This document shows positions 26,741 through 37,122 of a stretch of 64,000 nt of DNA, in pieces (the stretch's first letter is position 1; each line of letters starts with the position of its first letter). Under the pieces are notes generated by a model. That model saw only the letters and a list, made by a program, of their open reading frames with translations, ran no database searches and was not told where the DNA came from. This stretch comes from an uncultured Bacteroides sp. (GTDB lineage: Bacteria; Bacteroidota; Bacteroidia; Bacteroidales; Bacteroidaceae): contig NZ_CALDPF010000036.1 in the NCBI RefSeq assembly GCF_937912035.1, positions 132,002-196,001 of the forward strand, in the 5' to 3' direction. A program made the translations under genes and the position numbers.

Positions 26741-28123
26741 TTATTCACGTCCGCCACCAAGTGCGCTATACAGGTTTATAACAGCCTGAATACGCTGGAA
26801 ATTATCAGAAACTTCTGTCAATTCCGCACTCAATAGGTTCTGCTGTGCTGTAAGAATCTCAAGATATGTAGCCTCAGCACTTTGGAACAAAGCTTTTGTA
26901 TATGTCACGGCTTTTTCAAGCTGCTCTACTCTACCACGATCTTCTATCAGCTTCTTGTCAACTGTCTCATACAGACACAGAGCATTGCTGACTTCCTGAC
27001 CTGCTTCAAGGATAGTCTGCTGATAGTTCATGCGGGCTATCTCCTCTTCAGCTTTAGAAACTTTCAGGTTTGCCACCAGTTTACCGTGATTGAATATAGG
27101 CTGTGTCAAAGAAGCCAAAGCCTGGAACATAAACTGTCCCGGATTGGAAACAGTTACTCCGGAGCCATTAGTCCATCCTGCAGTACCACCAATAGTAATG
27201 CTAGGATAGAAAGCCGAACGAGCCTGATTTGTTGTATAATATGCACTTGCAAGTGTCATTTCTGCAATCTTCACATCAGGACGGTTTTCCAACAGCTGCA
27301 ATGGCACTCCGGCTGTCAATTCTTCAGGCATAACCTGATCGGCAAGTTTGCCTCGTTCTATTGCCTGCGGAGCTTTTGCAAGAAGTACAGCCAATGAATT
27401 TTCAGTTTCACGAACCTGACGTTTCAAGTCAAGCAATGAAGCCTCAACCTGATGACTGGCAGCACGCATCTGAGTGACAGCTGCCTCATTTACATATCCG
27501 GCCAACTTCATAGCCTCCATTGCGCGTACATTCTCTTTGTAGATTGCGGCCGTTTCTGTAGTGATTTCCACCTGACGGTCAAGCATCAACAATGTATAAT
27601 ATACGTTTGCAATGCCACAAATAATCTGAGAACGAACAGCCTGCTGGGCGTACTGACTCTGCAAATATACAGCCTGCTGTCCACGTTTAGCATTAAGTAT
27701 CTTACCGAAAAGGTCTATTTCCCAGCTTGCAGCAACAGGCAACTGGTATGCCTTTGCCATATCACTGCCTCCAATGGTAGTCATTGTACCCTGAGGAGCA
27801 AGATTAATTGAAGGCAGATAAGACAAACGGGCAGAAGTAAGCATTACTTTAGCTTCCTTCACACGAAGCACAGCTGCCTGCATATCAACATTGTTTTGAA
27901 GTCCTTCTTCAATCAATGCCTGAAGTTTTGCATCCTTAAACACTTCCTTCCAAGGTAAGTTACCCATATTTGTAGTGTCTGATACCAATGTATCATTAGC
28001 CGCAACAGGATCTCTATAAATACCGGAAGCATCAATAGTGTCAGGACGGTCGTAAGCTTTATAAATGTGGCAACTGCTCAAAGCAGCAGCTGCACACATT
28101 GTCAATATGATTTGTTTCTTCAT
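26741..28123 (-). CDS. RND efflux outer-membrane factor (OprM/NodT family)
   Basis: 460 residues. It is a lipoprotein (MCAAAALSSC lipobox). Two OEP repeats with long periodic helices, rich in Ala, Glu and Gln, span the body; ASWEIDLFGKILNAKRG and NRPDVKIAEMTLASAYYTTN are family signatures, as is the C-terminal ALGGGRE. It forms the trimeric TolC-like channel that takes substrates from the pump across the outer membrane. The gene follows the pump gene by 11 bp and precedes the lpxA-like gene by 23 bp. Confidence 0.95.
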   Translation of the reverse strand: MKKQIILTMCAAAALSSCHIYKAYDRPDTIDASGIYRDPVAANDTLVSDTTNMGNLPWKEVFKDAKLQALIEEGLQNNVDMQAAVLRVKEAKVMLTSARLSYLPSINLAPQGTMTTIGGSDMAKAYQLPVAASWEIDLFGKILNAKRGQQAVYLQSQYAQQAVRSQIICGIANVYYTLLMLDRQVEITTETAAIYKENVRAMEAMKLAGYVNEAAVTQMRAASHQVEASLLDLKRQVRETENSLAVLLAKAPQAIERGKLADQVMPEELTAGVPLQLLENRPDVKIAEMTLASAYYTTNQARSAFYPSITIGGTAGWTNGSGVTVSNPGQFMFQALASLTQPIFNHGKLVANLKVSKAEEEIARMNYQQTILEAGQEVSNALCLYETVDKKLIEDRGRVEQLEKAVTYTKALFQSAEATYLEILTAQQNLLSAELTEVSDNFQRIQAVINLYSALGGGRE

Positions 28124-28134
28124 TATAGTCTTAA

Positions 28135-31100
28135 TTATTTAGTATGAGAATATTGTTCAATTTCAGCTTCCACTTCGCTTTCATCCAAGCTATCCCATTC
28201 GATAGGCTTGAATTTCTCCTGAAGCCACTGGAATATTACGAACAATACCGGAACAATGAATATCTGGAATATCATACCTACCAACATACCACCAATGGCT
28301 GAAGCACCAAGTGTACGGTTACCATGTGCACCTACACCCACTGCAAGCATCAACGGGATAAGTCCGACAATCATTGCAAGTGATGTCATAAGGATAGGAC
28401 GCAGACGGGCAGAAGCACCAAGCACAGCCGCCCATGCAATACCCATACCCTGCTTACGGCGGTCAAGGGCGAACTCAACGATAAGGATTGCATTCTTAGC
28501 CAACAATCCCATAAGCATGATAAGAGCAATCTGCATATAGATGTCGTTTGACATTGTACCAATTATCATCTTTAATGCAGGTATGCTACCCAAAGCACTG
28601 AATCCGTTTACGAACAAGAAGCTTCCCAACAAACCGGCAGGAACTGAAAGCAATACGGCCAACGGCAATATATAACTTTCGTATTGGGCACTCAACAGCA
28701 AATATACAAAGACGAAACACAAAACGAAGATAATGGCTGTTGTACCACCACTGGTTTCGGCTTCCTCACGGGCCATACCTCCAAGTTCGTAACCGAAACC
28801 TGTAGGAAGGTTTTCTTTTGCAACCTCGGCAATAGCCTGAAGTGCCTGACCTGAAGTATAACCTGATGCAGGTGCAACCATCACCTTAATAGAAGTATAA
28901 AGGTTGAAACGGCTGATGACGTCAGGTCCGTATATTTTCTTCAAAGAGACAAACTGAGTAATAGGAGCCATCTCATTTCCGTTACGTATTTTTATACGGT
29001 TCAATGATTCCATATTCTTCGTAGCTTCCGGAGATGCCTGTATCATTACACGATACATCTTACCGAAACTGTTGAAGTTTGATGCATACAAACCTCCGAA
29101 ATATCCCTGCATAGTAACCAAAATATCCCTTGGACTTATACCTGCTTTCTTACATGCAGCAGCATCAATATCCATCATGTATTGTGGGAAACTTGGGTTA
29201 AATGTAGTCTGTGCAGAGTTGATTTCCGGACGTTGCTTCAATGCGTCCATATAGCTATGCACTACATCATTGAACTTGTTCAGATCACCACCAGTTCTAT
29301 CAAGCATGTTCAACTCGATATCACTTGAAGCCGAATATCCAGGAATCATAGGCGGTGTAAAGAATAATACCTGTGCATCCTTAATGATTTTTTGTGCACG
29401 CATGAACAATGTTCCTACTACTACACTTGAATTTTGCATCAAGGAACGTTCTTCCCAGTCTTTAAGTTTGATAATCACAGAACCGTATGAAGGACCCTGT
29501 CCACCGATAAATCCGAAACCGGAAACAATAGTTCTTGAACTTACAGCAGGTTCTGCAGCAATCAGGCTATCAACCTTATCCATGATTTCCATCGCGCGTT
29601 CCTGTGATGTACCAGGAGGAAGTGTCACTGCACCCATAATAGTACCTGTATCTTCTGTAGGCACCATTCCTGTAGGAGTAGTGTTCATGAAGAATACCAA
29701 TAATACTATAGAAACAGCTACAAGTCCCATAGAGAACCATTTCTTATGTATAAAGAATACAACACGCTTCTTATAACTGCTCAACAAAGAATCGTATGCA
29801 GCATTGAAGGATGTATGGAAACGGTCTATCATAGACATTTTCTTCTCGCCATGTTCAGCCTTATGAGGTTTCAAGAATAAAGCACACAACGCCGGTGACA
29901 GAGTCAACGCATTCAGTGCTGAGAAACCGATTGAAATAGCCATTGTCAAACCGAACTGACGATAGAAAGTACCGGCAGTACCACCCATGAAACTAACAGG
30001 GATGAACACTGACATCATGACAAGTGTAATAGACACGATAGCTCCACCAAGTTCACTCATGGCATCAATTGAAGCCTCTCTTGCCGACTTATATCCCTGG
30101 TCAAGTTTAGCGTGTACACCTTCAACCACCACTATGGCATCGTCCACCACTATGGCAATAGCCAACACCATGGCAGAAAGAGTAAGCAAATTGACACTAA
30201 ATCCGATAAGTTTCAAAACGAAGAATGTTGCTATCAAAGCAACCGGAATTGCAATCGCCGGAATAAGTGTTGAACGCATATCCTGCAAGAACACGTAAAC
30301 CACGATAAACACAAGTACGAATGCCTCAATCAAAGTCTTGATTACCTCATGAATTGAAGCGTAAAGGAAGTCGTTGGCATTTTGAGCAATATTGATTTTC
30401 AATCCTGTAGGGAGTGACTCCTGTGCCTTGGCAAGAACCTCTTCCAAGTCAGAAATAGTCTGTGTAGCGTTTGATCCGGCCATCTGGTAAACGATGACAG
30501 ATACAGCCTTATGTCCGTTAACCCTATTATTAAATGTATAAGCCAGACGGCCAAGCTCTATCTCTGCGATATCCCCCAAACGTAATATTTCACCGTCAGG
30601 CAATGCCTTTACAACGATGTTCTCAAATTCCTCTGCTTTCTGCAAACGTCCTTTATACTTAATAGTATATTGGAATGTCTGGTTTCCGCGTTCACCGAAC
30701 TGTCCCGGTGCAGCTTCTATGTTCTGTTCAGCAAGAACAGCAGAGATATCGGAAGGTACAAGTTTATATTGTGCCATGATATCAGGCTTCAACCAAATAC
30801 GCATAGAGTAGTCCATACCCAACACATTGGCATCACCCACACCGTTTACACGCTTGATTTCAGGCACGATATTAATGTTGGCATAGTTTTCAATAAACTC
30901 TACATTATATTCGTCAGTCTCATCGTAAAGAGAGAAAACCATCAACATTGAGTTCTGGCGCTTCTGTGTTGTAACACCAATCTGTGTAACTTCAGCAGGC
31001 AGCAAACCTTGAGCCATTGACACACGGTTCTGTACATTGACAGCCGCCATATCAGGGTCAGTTCCCTGTTTGAAGTAAACACTGATATCAGCAGAACCGG

Positions 31101-31356
31101 TATTAGTGGCATTTGATTGAATATACATCATGTTTTCAACACCGTTTATCTGTTCTTCCAAAGGAGCGATAACAGAATTCAACACGGCAGAAGCACTGGC
31201 ACCTGTATAAGTGGCCCTTACGGACACTGTAGGTGGTGCGATATCCGGATACTGAGTAATAGGCAAAGTTGCCAAACCTATAACACCCAAGATAACCATC
31301 AAGATAGAAATCACCGTTGACAGTACCGGACGATTAATAAATTTATCTAGTTTCAT
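28135..31356 (-). CDS. RND efflux pump, HAE-1 family (AcrB/MexB type)
   Basis: 1073 residues, with twelve membrane segments and two large periplasmic loops. The N-terminus MKLDKFINRPVLSTVISILM is typical. The proton-relay aspartates are D405 and D406 in IAIVVDDAIVVVEGV; GLLAKNAILIVEFA and ASARLRPILMTS mark TM10-11. It is a trimeric inner-membrane proton-driven exporter of hydrophobic drugs, bile salts or similar compounds. It lies between the adaptor (66 bp upstream) and the outer-membrane factor (11 bp downstream), so the complete tripartite pump is encoded in one operon. Confidence 0.97.
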   Translation of the reverse strand: MKLDKFINRPVLSTVISILMVILGVIGLATLPITQYPDIAPPTVSVRATYTGASASAVLNSVIAPLEEQINGVENMMYIQSNATNTGSADISVYFKQGTDPDMAAVNVQNRVSMAQGLLPAEVTQIGVTTQKRQNSMLMVFSLYDETDEYNVEFIENYANINIVPEIKRVNGVGDANVLGMDYSMRIWLKPDIMAQYKLVPSDISAVLAEQNIEAAPGQFGERGNQTFQYTIKYKGRLQKAEEFENIVVKALPDGEILRLGDIAEIELGRLAYTFNNRVNGHKAVSVIVYQMAGSNATQTISDLEEVLAKAQESLPTGLKINIAQNANDFLYASIHEVIKTLIEAFVLVFIVVYVFLQDMRSTLIPAIAIPVALIATFFVLKLIGFSVNLLTLSAMVLAIAIVVDDAIVVVEGVHAKLDQGYKSAREASIDAMSELGGAIVSITLVMMSVFIPVSFMGGTAGTFYRQFGLTMAISIGFSALNALTLSPALCALFLKPHKAEHGEKKMSMIDRFHTSFNAAYDSLLSSYKKRVVFFIHKKWFSMGLVAVSIVLLVFFMNTTPTGMVPTEDTGTIMGAVTLPPGTSQERAMEIMDKVDSLIAAEPAVSSRTIVSGFGFIGGQGPSYGSVIIKLKDWEERSLMQNSSVVVGTLFMRAQKIIKDAQVLFFTPPMIPGYSASSDIELNMLDRTGGDLNKFNDVVHSYMDALKQRPEINSAQTTFNPSFPQYMMDIDAAACKKAGISPRDILVTMQGYFGGLYASNFNSFGKMYRVMIQASPEATKNMESLNRIKIRNGNEMAPITQFVSLKKIYGPDVISRFNLYTSIKVMVAPASGYTSGQALQAIAEVAKENLPTGFGYELGGMAREEAETSGGTTAIIFVLCFVFVYLLLSAQYESYILPLAVLLSVPAGLLGSFLFVNGFSALGSIPALKMIIGTMSNDIYMQIALIMLMGLLAKNAILIVEFALDRRKQGMGIAWAAVLGASARLRPILMTSLAMIVGLIPLMLAVGVGAHGNRTLGASAIGGMLVGMIFQIFIVPVLFVIFQWLQEKFKPIEWDSLDESEVEAEIEQYSHTK

Positions 31357-31422
31357 TCTTTTATTCTTTTTAAAATCTCATTAAATAAGATTGATATATC
31401 TGTTTCTGGCCAAGATATGCAA

Positions 31423-32634
31423 TTAATTGAAGGCAGTCTGTATATTACCGTCACGCTGGTCTTGCAAATGTTTCTGATACTTTGCTTCCTTTTCAGCAGT
31501 TGTAATAGGTACGATCTTCTGTCCGTCAGTCAAGACCTGAACACCTTCAACCACAATCTGGTCACCAGCCTTCAAACCACCTGTCACGATATAGTTCTTT
31601 CCATCGCTAAGATTTGAGATCTGAATTTCAGTATGCTTCAAAGTGCTGTCCGGCTGCAATACATAAACAAATTTCTTATCTTGAATTTCCTGTGTTGCAT
31701 ACTGTGGTATCAAAATAATATCCTGCATTTCATAAGGGAATATGATATTTGCAGTTCCACCGCTTCGCAAAATATTTCTACTGTTAGGGAATATCGCACG
31801 CATACTTACAGAACCTGTAGTCTGGTCAATAACGCCACTTACAGCATCAATCTTTCCTGCAGCTTCATAAATTGAACCATCAGCCAATTGAAGTTTTACT
31901 TCAGGCATAGCAGCAAGCTGATCTTTCAGTGATTGTTCAGATTTTGTCATTTCCAGCAATTGCTTCTCAGTCATTGAGAAATACACGTACATGTCACCTA
32001 TTTGTGAAACAGTAGTCAAAGGTTCTTGTACTGAAGGGCTTACCAGACTACCAACCCTGTATGGGAAAGTTCCGATAACGCCATCAGACGGACTTGTAAC
32101 AGTACAGAATCCCAAGTTCTGTTTTGCTGCAGTATATGCAGCTTCAGCCTGTGAATAGTTGGCTTTTGCTGAAAGCAGATTATTCATAGCTGTCTGATAC
32201 TCAAAATCACTGATGATTTTTTGTTCGTGAAGCATTTTCTTGTTTTCAAGAGTTGAAGTCACAGTTTCAAGGCTAGCCTTAGCAGCTTCCACACCGGCCT
32301 TGGCCTGATCGTATGCAGCCTTATACTGTGTAGGATCTATTTGAAATAATGCCTGTCCACGTTTGACTGTAGCACCCTCGTCAACACACAGTTTTACGAT
32401 AAAACCTGAAACCTGTGGACGGATTTCAATATCCTGGAGACCCTTTATTGTTGCAGGATAAGTTTTTGTCTGATGACTTGAAGTATAAGCCGTTGTCATA
32501 ACAGCAAATTCATTGTCACCCATCTTCATACCACCCTGACCACCGCCACAAGCAGTAAGAACTGAAACACCCAACATAGCTATGGCGATACGGCCATTGC
32601 TAAAATTCAATTTACTTTTCACGCTCATTTTCAT
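31423..32634 (-). CDS. RND efflux periplasmic adaptor (membrane fusion protein)
   Basis: 403 residues; lipobox SVLTAC near residue 29. The order is typical: beta-barrel and lipoyl halves (DIEIRPQVSGFIVKLCVDEG, GFCTVTSPSDGVIGTFPYR) around a helical hairpin (about 105-165), then membrane-proximal domain. It joins the pump and the outer-membrane channel. It is the first gene of the operon; an in-frame ATG two codons downstream (32628) is an equally good start. An exact -7 element on the minus strand at 32702-32709 is 68 bp upstream. No regulator gene is adjacent. Confidence 0.95.
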   Translation of the reverse strand: MKMSVKSKLNFSNGRIAIAMLGVSVLTACGGGQGGMKMGDNEFAVMTTAYTSSHQTKTYPATIKGLQDIEIRPQVSGFIVKLCVDEGATVKRGQALFQIDPTQYKAAYDQAKAGVEAAKASLETVTSTLENKKMLHEQKIISDFEYQTAMNNLLSAKANYSQAEAAYTAAKQNLGFCTVTSPSDGVIGTFPYRVGSLVSPSVQEPLTTVSQIGDMYVYFSMTEKQLLEMTKSEQSLKDQLAAMPEVKLQLADGSIYEAAGKIDAVSGVIDQTTGSVSMRAIFPNSRNILRSGGTANIIFPYEMQDIILIPQYATQEIQDKKFVYVLQPDSTLKHTEIQISNLSDGKNYIVTGGLKAGDQIVVEGVQVLTDGQKIVPITTAEKEAKYQKHLQDQRDGNIQTAFN

Positions 32635-32701
32635 ATAAAATTATTATATATTTTTTTTCAAATACCTTAGTTCGCCAACTATTTTCCTAAAAACACACGT
32701 G

Positions 32702-32709
32702 CAAAGATA
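32702..32709 (-). promoter_or_regulatory. -7 element of the RND efflux operon
   Basis: TATCTTTG on the minus strand, exact TAnnTTTG, 68 bp before the adaptor ATG. Confidence 0.55.
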
Positions 32710-32898
32710 TAAAATTCAGACCATCTAAAATTAACAATTAACTAAGAATAACCAATAAATCTGACGATATTAAAATTGTACTAGTGAATATGATTATTAG
32801 ACAAAAAAAGAAGAGTTTATGAAGAAACAATTTCAGAAAAAGAAAAAACAATTTAGAGATTTTAATTACAAATGAAGCTTATATTAGATTTTTATTCA

Positions 32899-32906
32899 TA
32901 CATTTG
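32899..32906 (+). promoter_or_regulatory. -7 element of the malic enzyme gene
   Basis: TACATTTG, exact TAnnTTTG, 41 bp before the ATG at 32947. No TTG at the -33 spacing. Confidence 0.55.
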
Positions 32907-32946
32907 TGCATCTTAATAAACAAATAACAACAAAATGTAATAACTT

Positions 32947-35232
32947 ATGGTAAAGATAACAAAAGAAGCCGCCCTGCTTTATCACTCACAGGGCAAACCG
33001 GGAAAAATAGAGGTTATTCCCACCAAACCATACCAGACACAACGCGACTTGTCGCTGGCATACTCACCTGGAGTAGCGGAACCATGTCTGGAAATCCAGA
33101 AAAATCAGGAAACAGCATACGACTATACAGCCAAAGGTAACCTGGTAGCAGTTATCTCAAACGGAACAGCCGTATTGGGATTAGGCGATATAGGTGCCAT
33201 GAGCGGAAAGCCAGTAATGGAAGGTAAAGGACTTCTTTTCAAGATATATGCAGGAATCGATGTATTCGACATTGAAGTAAACGAAAAGGATCCTGAAAAA
33301 TTCATCGAGGCCGTTAAAGCAATAGCACCAACTTTCGGAGGTATCAACCTTGAAGATATCAAAGCTCCTGAATGTTTTGAAATCGAAAACAGACTTAAAG
33401 CAGAGCTTGACATTCCGGTAATGCACGACGACCAGCACGGAACAGCCATCATCTCAAGTGCAGGACTTCTGAATGCCCTCGAAGTTGCCGGAAAGAAAAT
33501 AGAAGACGTCAAAATTGTAGTTAACGGTGCAGGCGCATCAGCTACATCATGTACAAAACTATATATAGCACTTGGAGCACGCAAGGAAAATATCCTTATG
33601 CTCGACAGTAAAGGAGTAATCACAAGCGACCGTCCTAACCTGACAGAAAGCAAAAAATTCTTTGCTACAGACCGTCGTGATGTACACACTTTGGAAGAAG
33701 CCATCAAGGGAGCAGACGTATTCCTCGGTCTTTCAAAAGGGAACGTCCTCACACAAGACATGGTACGAAGTATGGCACCAAGCCCTATAGTATTCGCACT
33801 TGCCAACCCTACTCCTGAAATTTCATATGAAGATGCCATGAGCGCCCGCCCTGACGTTTTGATGTCAACAGGACGCTCGGACTATCCTAACCAAATTAAT
33901 AATGTAATCGGTTTCCCTTACATCTTCCGTGGAGCATTGGATACACGTGCCAAAGCCATAAACGAAGAAATGAAACTGGCTGCCGTACATGCCATAGCTG
34001 ATCTGGCGAAGAAACCTGTTCCAGACGTTGTAAACGAAGCATATCACGTAAACAACCTTTCTTTCGGACCAGACTATTTCATCCCGAAACCAGTCGATCC
34101 ACGACTCATCACAGAAGTATCAATGGCAGTAGCCAAAGCAGCAATGGCTTCAGGTGTCGCACGTAAAGAGATAACCGACTGGAATGAATACAAGAACCAC
34201 CTTCTTGAACTCATGGGTCAGGAAAACAAACTTACACGCAAGCTTTATGAAACAGCACGCAGCTGTCCTCAGAAAGTTGTATTTGCCGAAGGTATCCATC
34301 CTAACATGCTTAGAGCCGCTGTAGAAGCCAAAGCAGAAGGTATCTGCAACCCTATCCTTTTAGGAAATACAGAAAGAATACAGAAACTCGCAAAAGAGCT
34401 TGACCTCAGTCTTGAAGGTATAGAAATCATCAACCTCCGCCACGACAGCGAAGCTGAAAGAAGAGAAAGATACGCACGCATACTTTGCGAAAAACGTGCA
34501 CGCGAAGGAGCCAACTTTGCAGAAGCAAACGACAAGATGTTCGAACGCAACTACTTCGGTATGATGATGGTTGAGACAGGAGAAGCAGACGCTTTCATCA
34601 CAGGTCTTTACACCAAATACAGCAATACAATCAAGGTTGCCAAGGAAGTAATAGGCATACAGGAAGGCTACAAACACTTCGGAACTATGCACATCCTTAA
34701 CTCAAAGAAGGGTACATACTTCATTGCAGATACACTTATTAACCGTCATCCTGACACAGATACATTGATAGATATTGCACGTCTGTCTGCCAAGTCAGTA
34801 CGTTTCTTCAACCATGAACCTGTTATGGCAATGCTTTCATATTCCAACTTCGGTTCCGACCAGGAAGGAAGTCCGGCAAAAGTACATGAAGCTGTATCTT
34901 ATATGCACAAGAACTATCCTGAATTGGCTATTGACGGTGAAATGCAAGTAAAATTCGCTCTTAACAACGAATTGCGCGATGAAAAATATCCATTCACAAA
35001 ACTACTTGGTAAGCAAGTCAATACACTAGTATTCCCTAACCTAAGCTCGGCAAACTCAACTTACCAACTCATACAGAACATGAGTGAAACTGAAGTTATA
35101 GGCCCTATACAAATGGGATTGAACAAACCTATCCACTTCACCGACATCGAAAGTTCAGTGCGAGATATAGTTAACATCACAGCTATAGCATGTATTGATG
35201 CCATAGTTGACAAAAAGAAAAAAGGATGTTAA
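32947..35232 (+). CDS. maeB: NADP-dependent malic enzyme with phosphotransacetylase-like domain
   Basis: 761 residues, matching the long bacterial MaeB type. Residues 1 to about 425 are the malic enzyme part: TQRDLSLAYSPGVAEPC, VISNGTAVLGLGDIGAMSG, VMHDDQHGTAIISSAG and the nucleotide-binding VVNGAGASATSC. Residues about 430-755 resemble phosphate acetyltransferase (QKVVFAEGIHPNMLRAA, EADAFITGLYTKYS, FPNLSSANSTYQLI); in this enzyme class that domain is regulatory, responding to acetyl-CoA, not catalytic. It decarboxylates malate to pyruvate with NADPH formation in the cytosol. Single gene followed by its own terminator. Confidence 0.96.
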   Translation: MVKITKEAALLYHSQGKPGKIEVIPTKPYQTQRDLSLAYSPGVAEPCLEIQKNQETAYDYTAKGNLVAVISNGTAVLGLGDIGAMSGKPVMEGKGLLFKIYAGIDVFDIEVNEKDPEKFIEAVKAIAPTFGGINLEDIKAPECFEIENRLKAELDIPVMHDDQHGTAIISSAGLLNALEVAGKKIEDVKIVVNGAGASATSCTKLYIALGARKENILMLDSKGVITSDRPNLTESKKFFATDRRDVHTLEEAIKGADVFLGLSKGNVLTQDMVRSMAPSPIVFALANPTPEISYEDAMSARPDVLMSTGRSDYPNQINNVIGFPYIFRGALDTRAKAINEEMKLAAVHAIADLAKKPVPDVVNEAYHVNNLSFGPDYFIPKPVDPRLITEVSMAVAKAAMASGVARKEITDWNEYKNHLLELMGQENKLTRKLYETARSCPQKVVFAEGIHPNMLRAAVEAKAEGICNPILLGNTERIQKLAKELDLSLEGIEIINLRHDSEAERRERYARILCEKRAREGANFAEANDKMFERNYFGMMMVETGEADAFITGLYTKYSNTIKVAKEVIGIQEGYKHFGTMHILNSKKGTYFIADTLINRHPDTDTLIDIARLSAKSVRFFNHEPVMAMLSYSNFGSDQEGSPAKVHEAVSYMHKNYPELAIDGEMQVKFALNNELRDEKYPFTKLLGKQVNTLVFPNLSSANSTYQLIQNMSETEVIGPIQMGLNKPIHFTDIESSVRDIVNITAIACIDAIVDKKKKGC

Positions 35233-35258
35233 TCAAAATATGATGAGGCATTAATTTG

Positions 35259-35309
35259 ACGAGTTGGCAAGGTTTCCGTTCCAAAGAACAAATCTTGCCA
35301 ACTCGTTTT
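35259..35309 (+). terminator. Terminator after maeB
   Basis: ACGAGTTGGCAAG (35259-35271) pairs perfectly with 35294-35306, followed by four T. An open frame passes through this hairpin into the small gene downstream, which is one reason to place that gene's start at 35340. Confidence 0.85.
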
Positions 35310-35339
35310 CTTATAAACACATTTCTAAAGAAATCTGCT

Positions 35340-35519
35340 ATGCGAAAGCCACTTACAAATACCCAATGCATCCTGCTCACCCTATTCTGGGCAGCACTCT
35401 GTTTTGTAGTCATAACATCATCACCACGGATTGACGGCCCACTAATTGTAACCATAATCATATCAGGAGCCCTAGTTTTCATCCCTATAGGCAAGTCAAT
35501 CAACAGTCGAAAGAAATAA
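35340..35519 (+). CDS. Small two-helix membrane protein, 59 residues
   Basis: The ATG at 35340 gives MRKPLTNTQCILLTLFWAAL, then a short charged turn (SSPRIDGP) and a second hydrophobic segment (LIVTIIISGALVFIPIG) ending in a basic SINSRKK tail: two membrane helices with basic ends. I do not recognise a family. The frame is also open upstream from 35256, but that would run through the maeB terminator. It sits alone between maeB and gdhA. The membrane pattern is clear; that it is a real gene is likely but not certain. Confidence 0.55.
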   Translation: MRKPLTNTQCILLTLFWAALCFVVITSSPRIDGPLIVTIIISGALVFIPIGKSINSRKK

Positions 35520-35588
35520 GCATTTCAACACTTTTTACGCAATAAAAGTATAAAAAAGACATCTTTCTTATTTTTTTTAATCAAAATG

Positions 35589-35619
35589 TTGCATAAATCA
35601 ATTCTTTGATATATTTTTG
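35589..35619 (+). promoter_or_regulatory. Promoter of gdhA
   Basis: TTG at 35589-35591, 20 bp, then TATTTTTG (TAnnTTTG) at 35612-35619. It leaves a leader of about 60 bases before the ATG at 35685. Confidence 0.7.
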
Positions 35620-35684
35620 CATCATCTACAAGAGAGATAAAAAACAACAAATAGTAACAACCAATTAATTTTAAGGTAAAGATT

Positions 35685-37019
<1,335 letters not shown>

Positions 37020-37057
37020 TCCCCGACTCTACGCTAAAACAGTATAGTTTAAATAAT

Positions 37058-37105
37058 AATGAGACTGTCATCATCATAAAATGTTGAGGCAGTCTCATTC
37101 TATTT
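37058..37105. terminator. Bidirectional terminator between gdhA and GH20
   Basis: AATGAGACTG (37058-37067) pairs with 37090-37099; T-rich sequence follows on the plus strand and the flank is AT-rich on the other side. Confidence 0.8.
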
Positions 37106-37122
37106 TCCAGCACAAAGCTTAT

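Larger units (their letters stand above)
32635..32946. other. Divergent intergenic region, RND operon / malic enzyme
   Basis: 312 bp, very AT-rich, no open frame I would call. It holds two exact -7 elements: minus-strand TATCTTTG at 32702-32709 for the adaptor gene and plus-strand TACATTTG at 32899-32906 for the malic enzyme. I see no palindromic operator of note. Confidence 0.6.

Noticed and set aside
33123..33839. Open frame of 238 codons antisense to maeB
   Set aside because: Lies wholly over the conserved malic enzyme domain; Ser/Pro-rich nonsense composition, no promoter or known motif.
35256..35339. Longer version of the 59-residue membrane protein starting at 35256
   Set aside because: The extension is encoded by the maeB terminator hairpin and adds a non-hydrophobic, unlikely leader before the first membrane helix.
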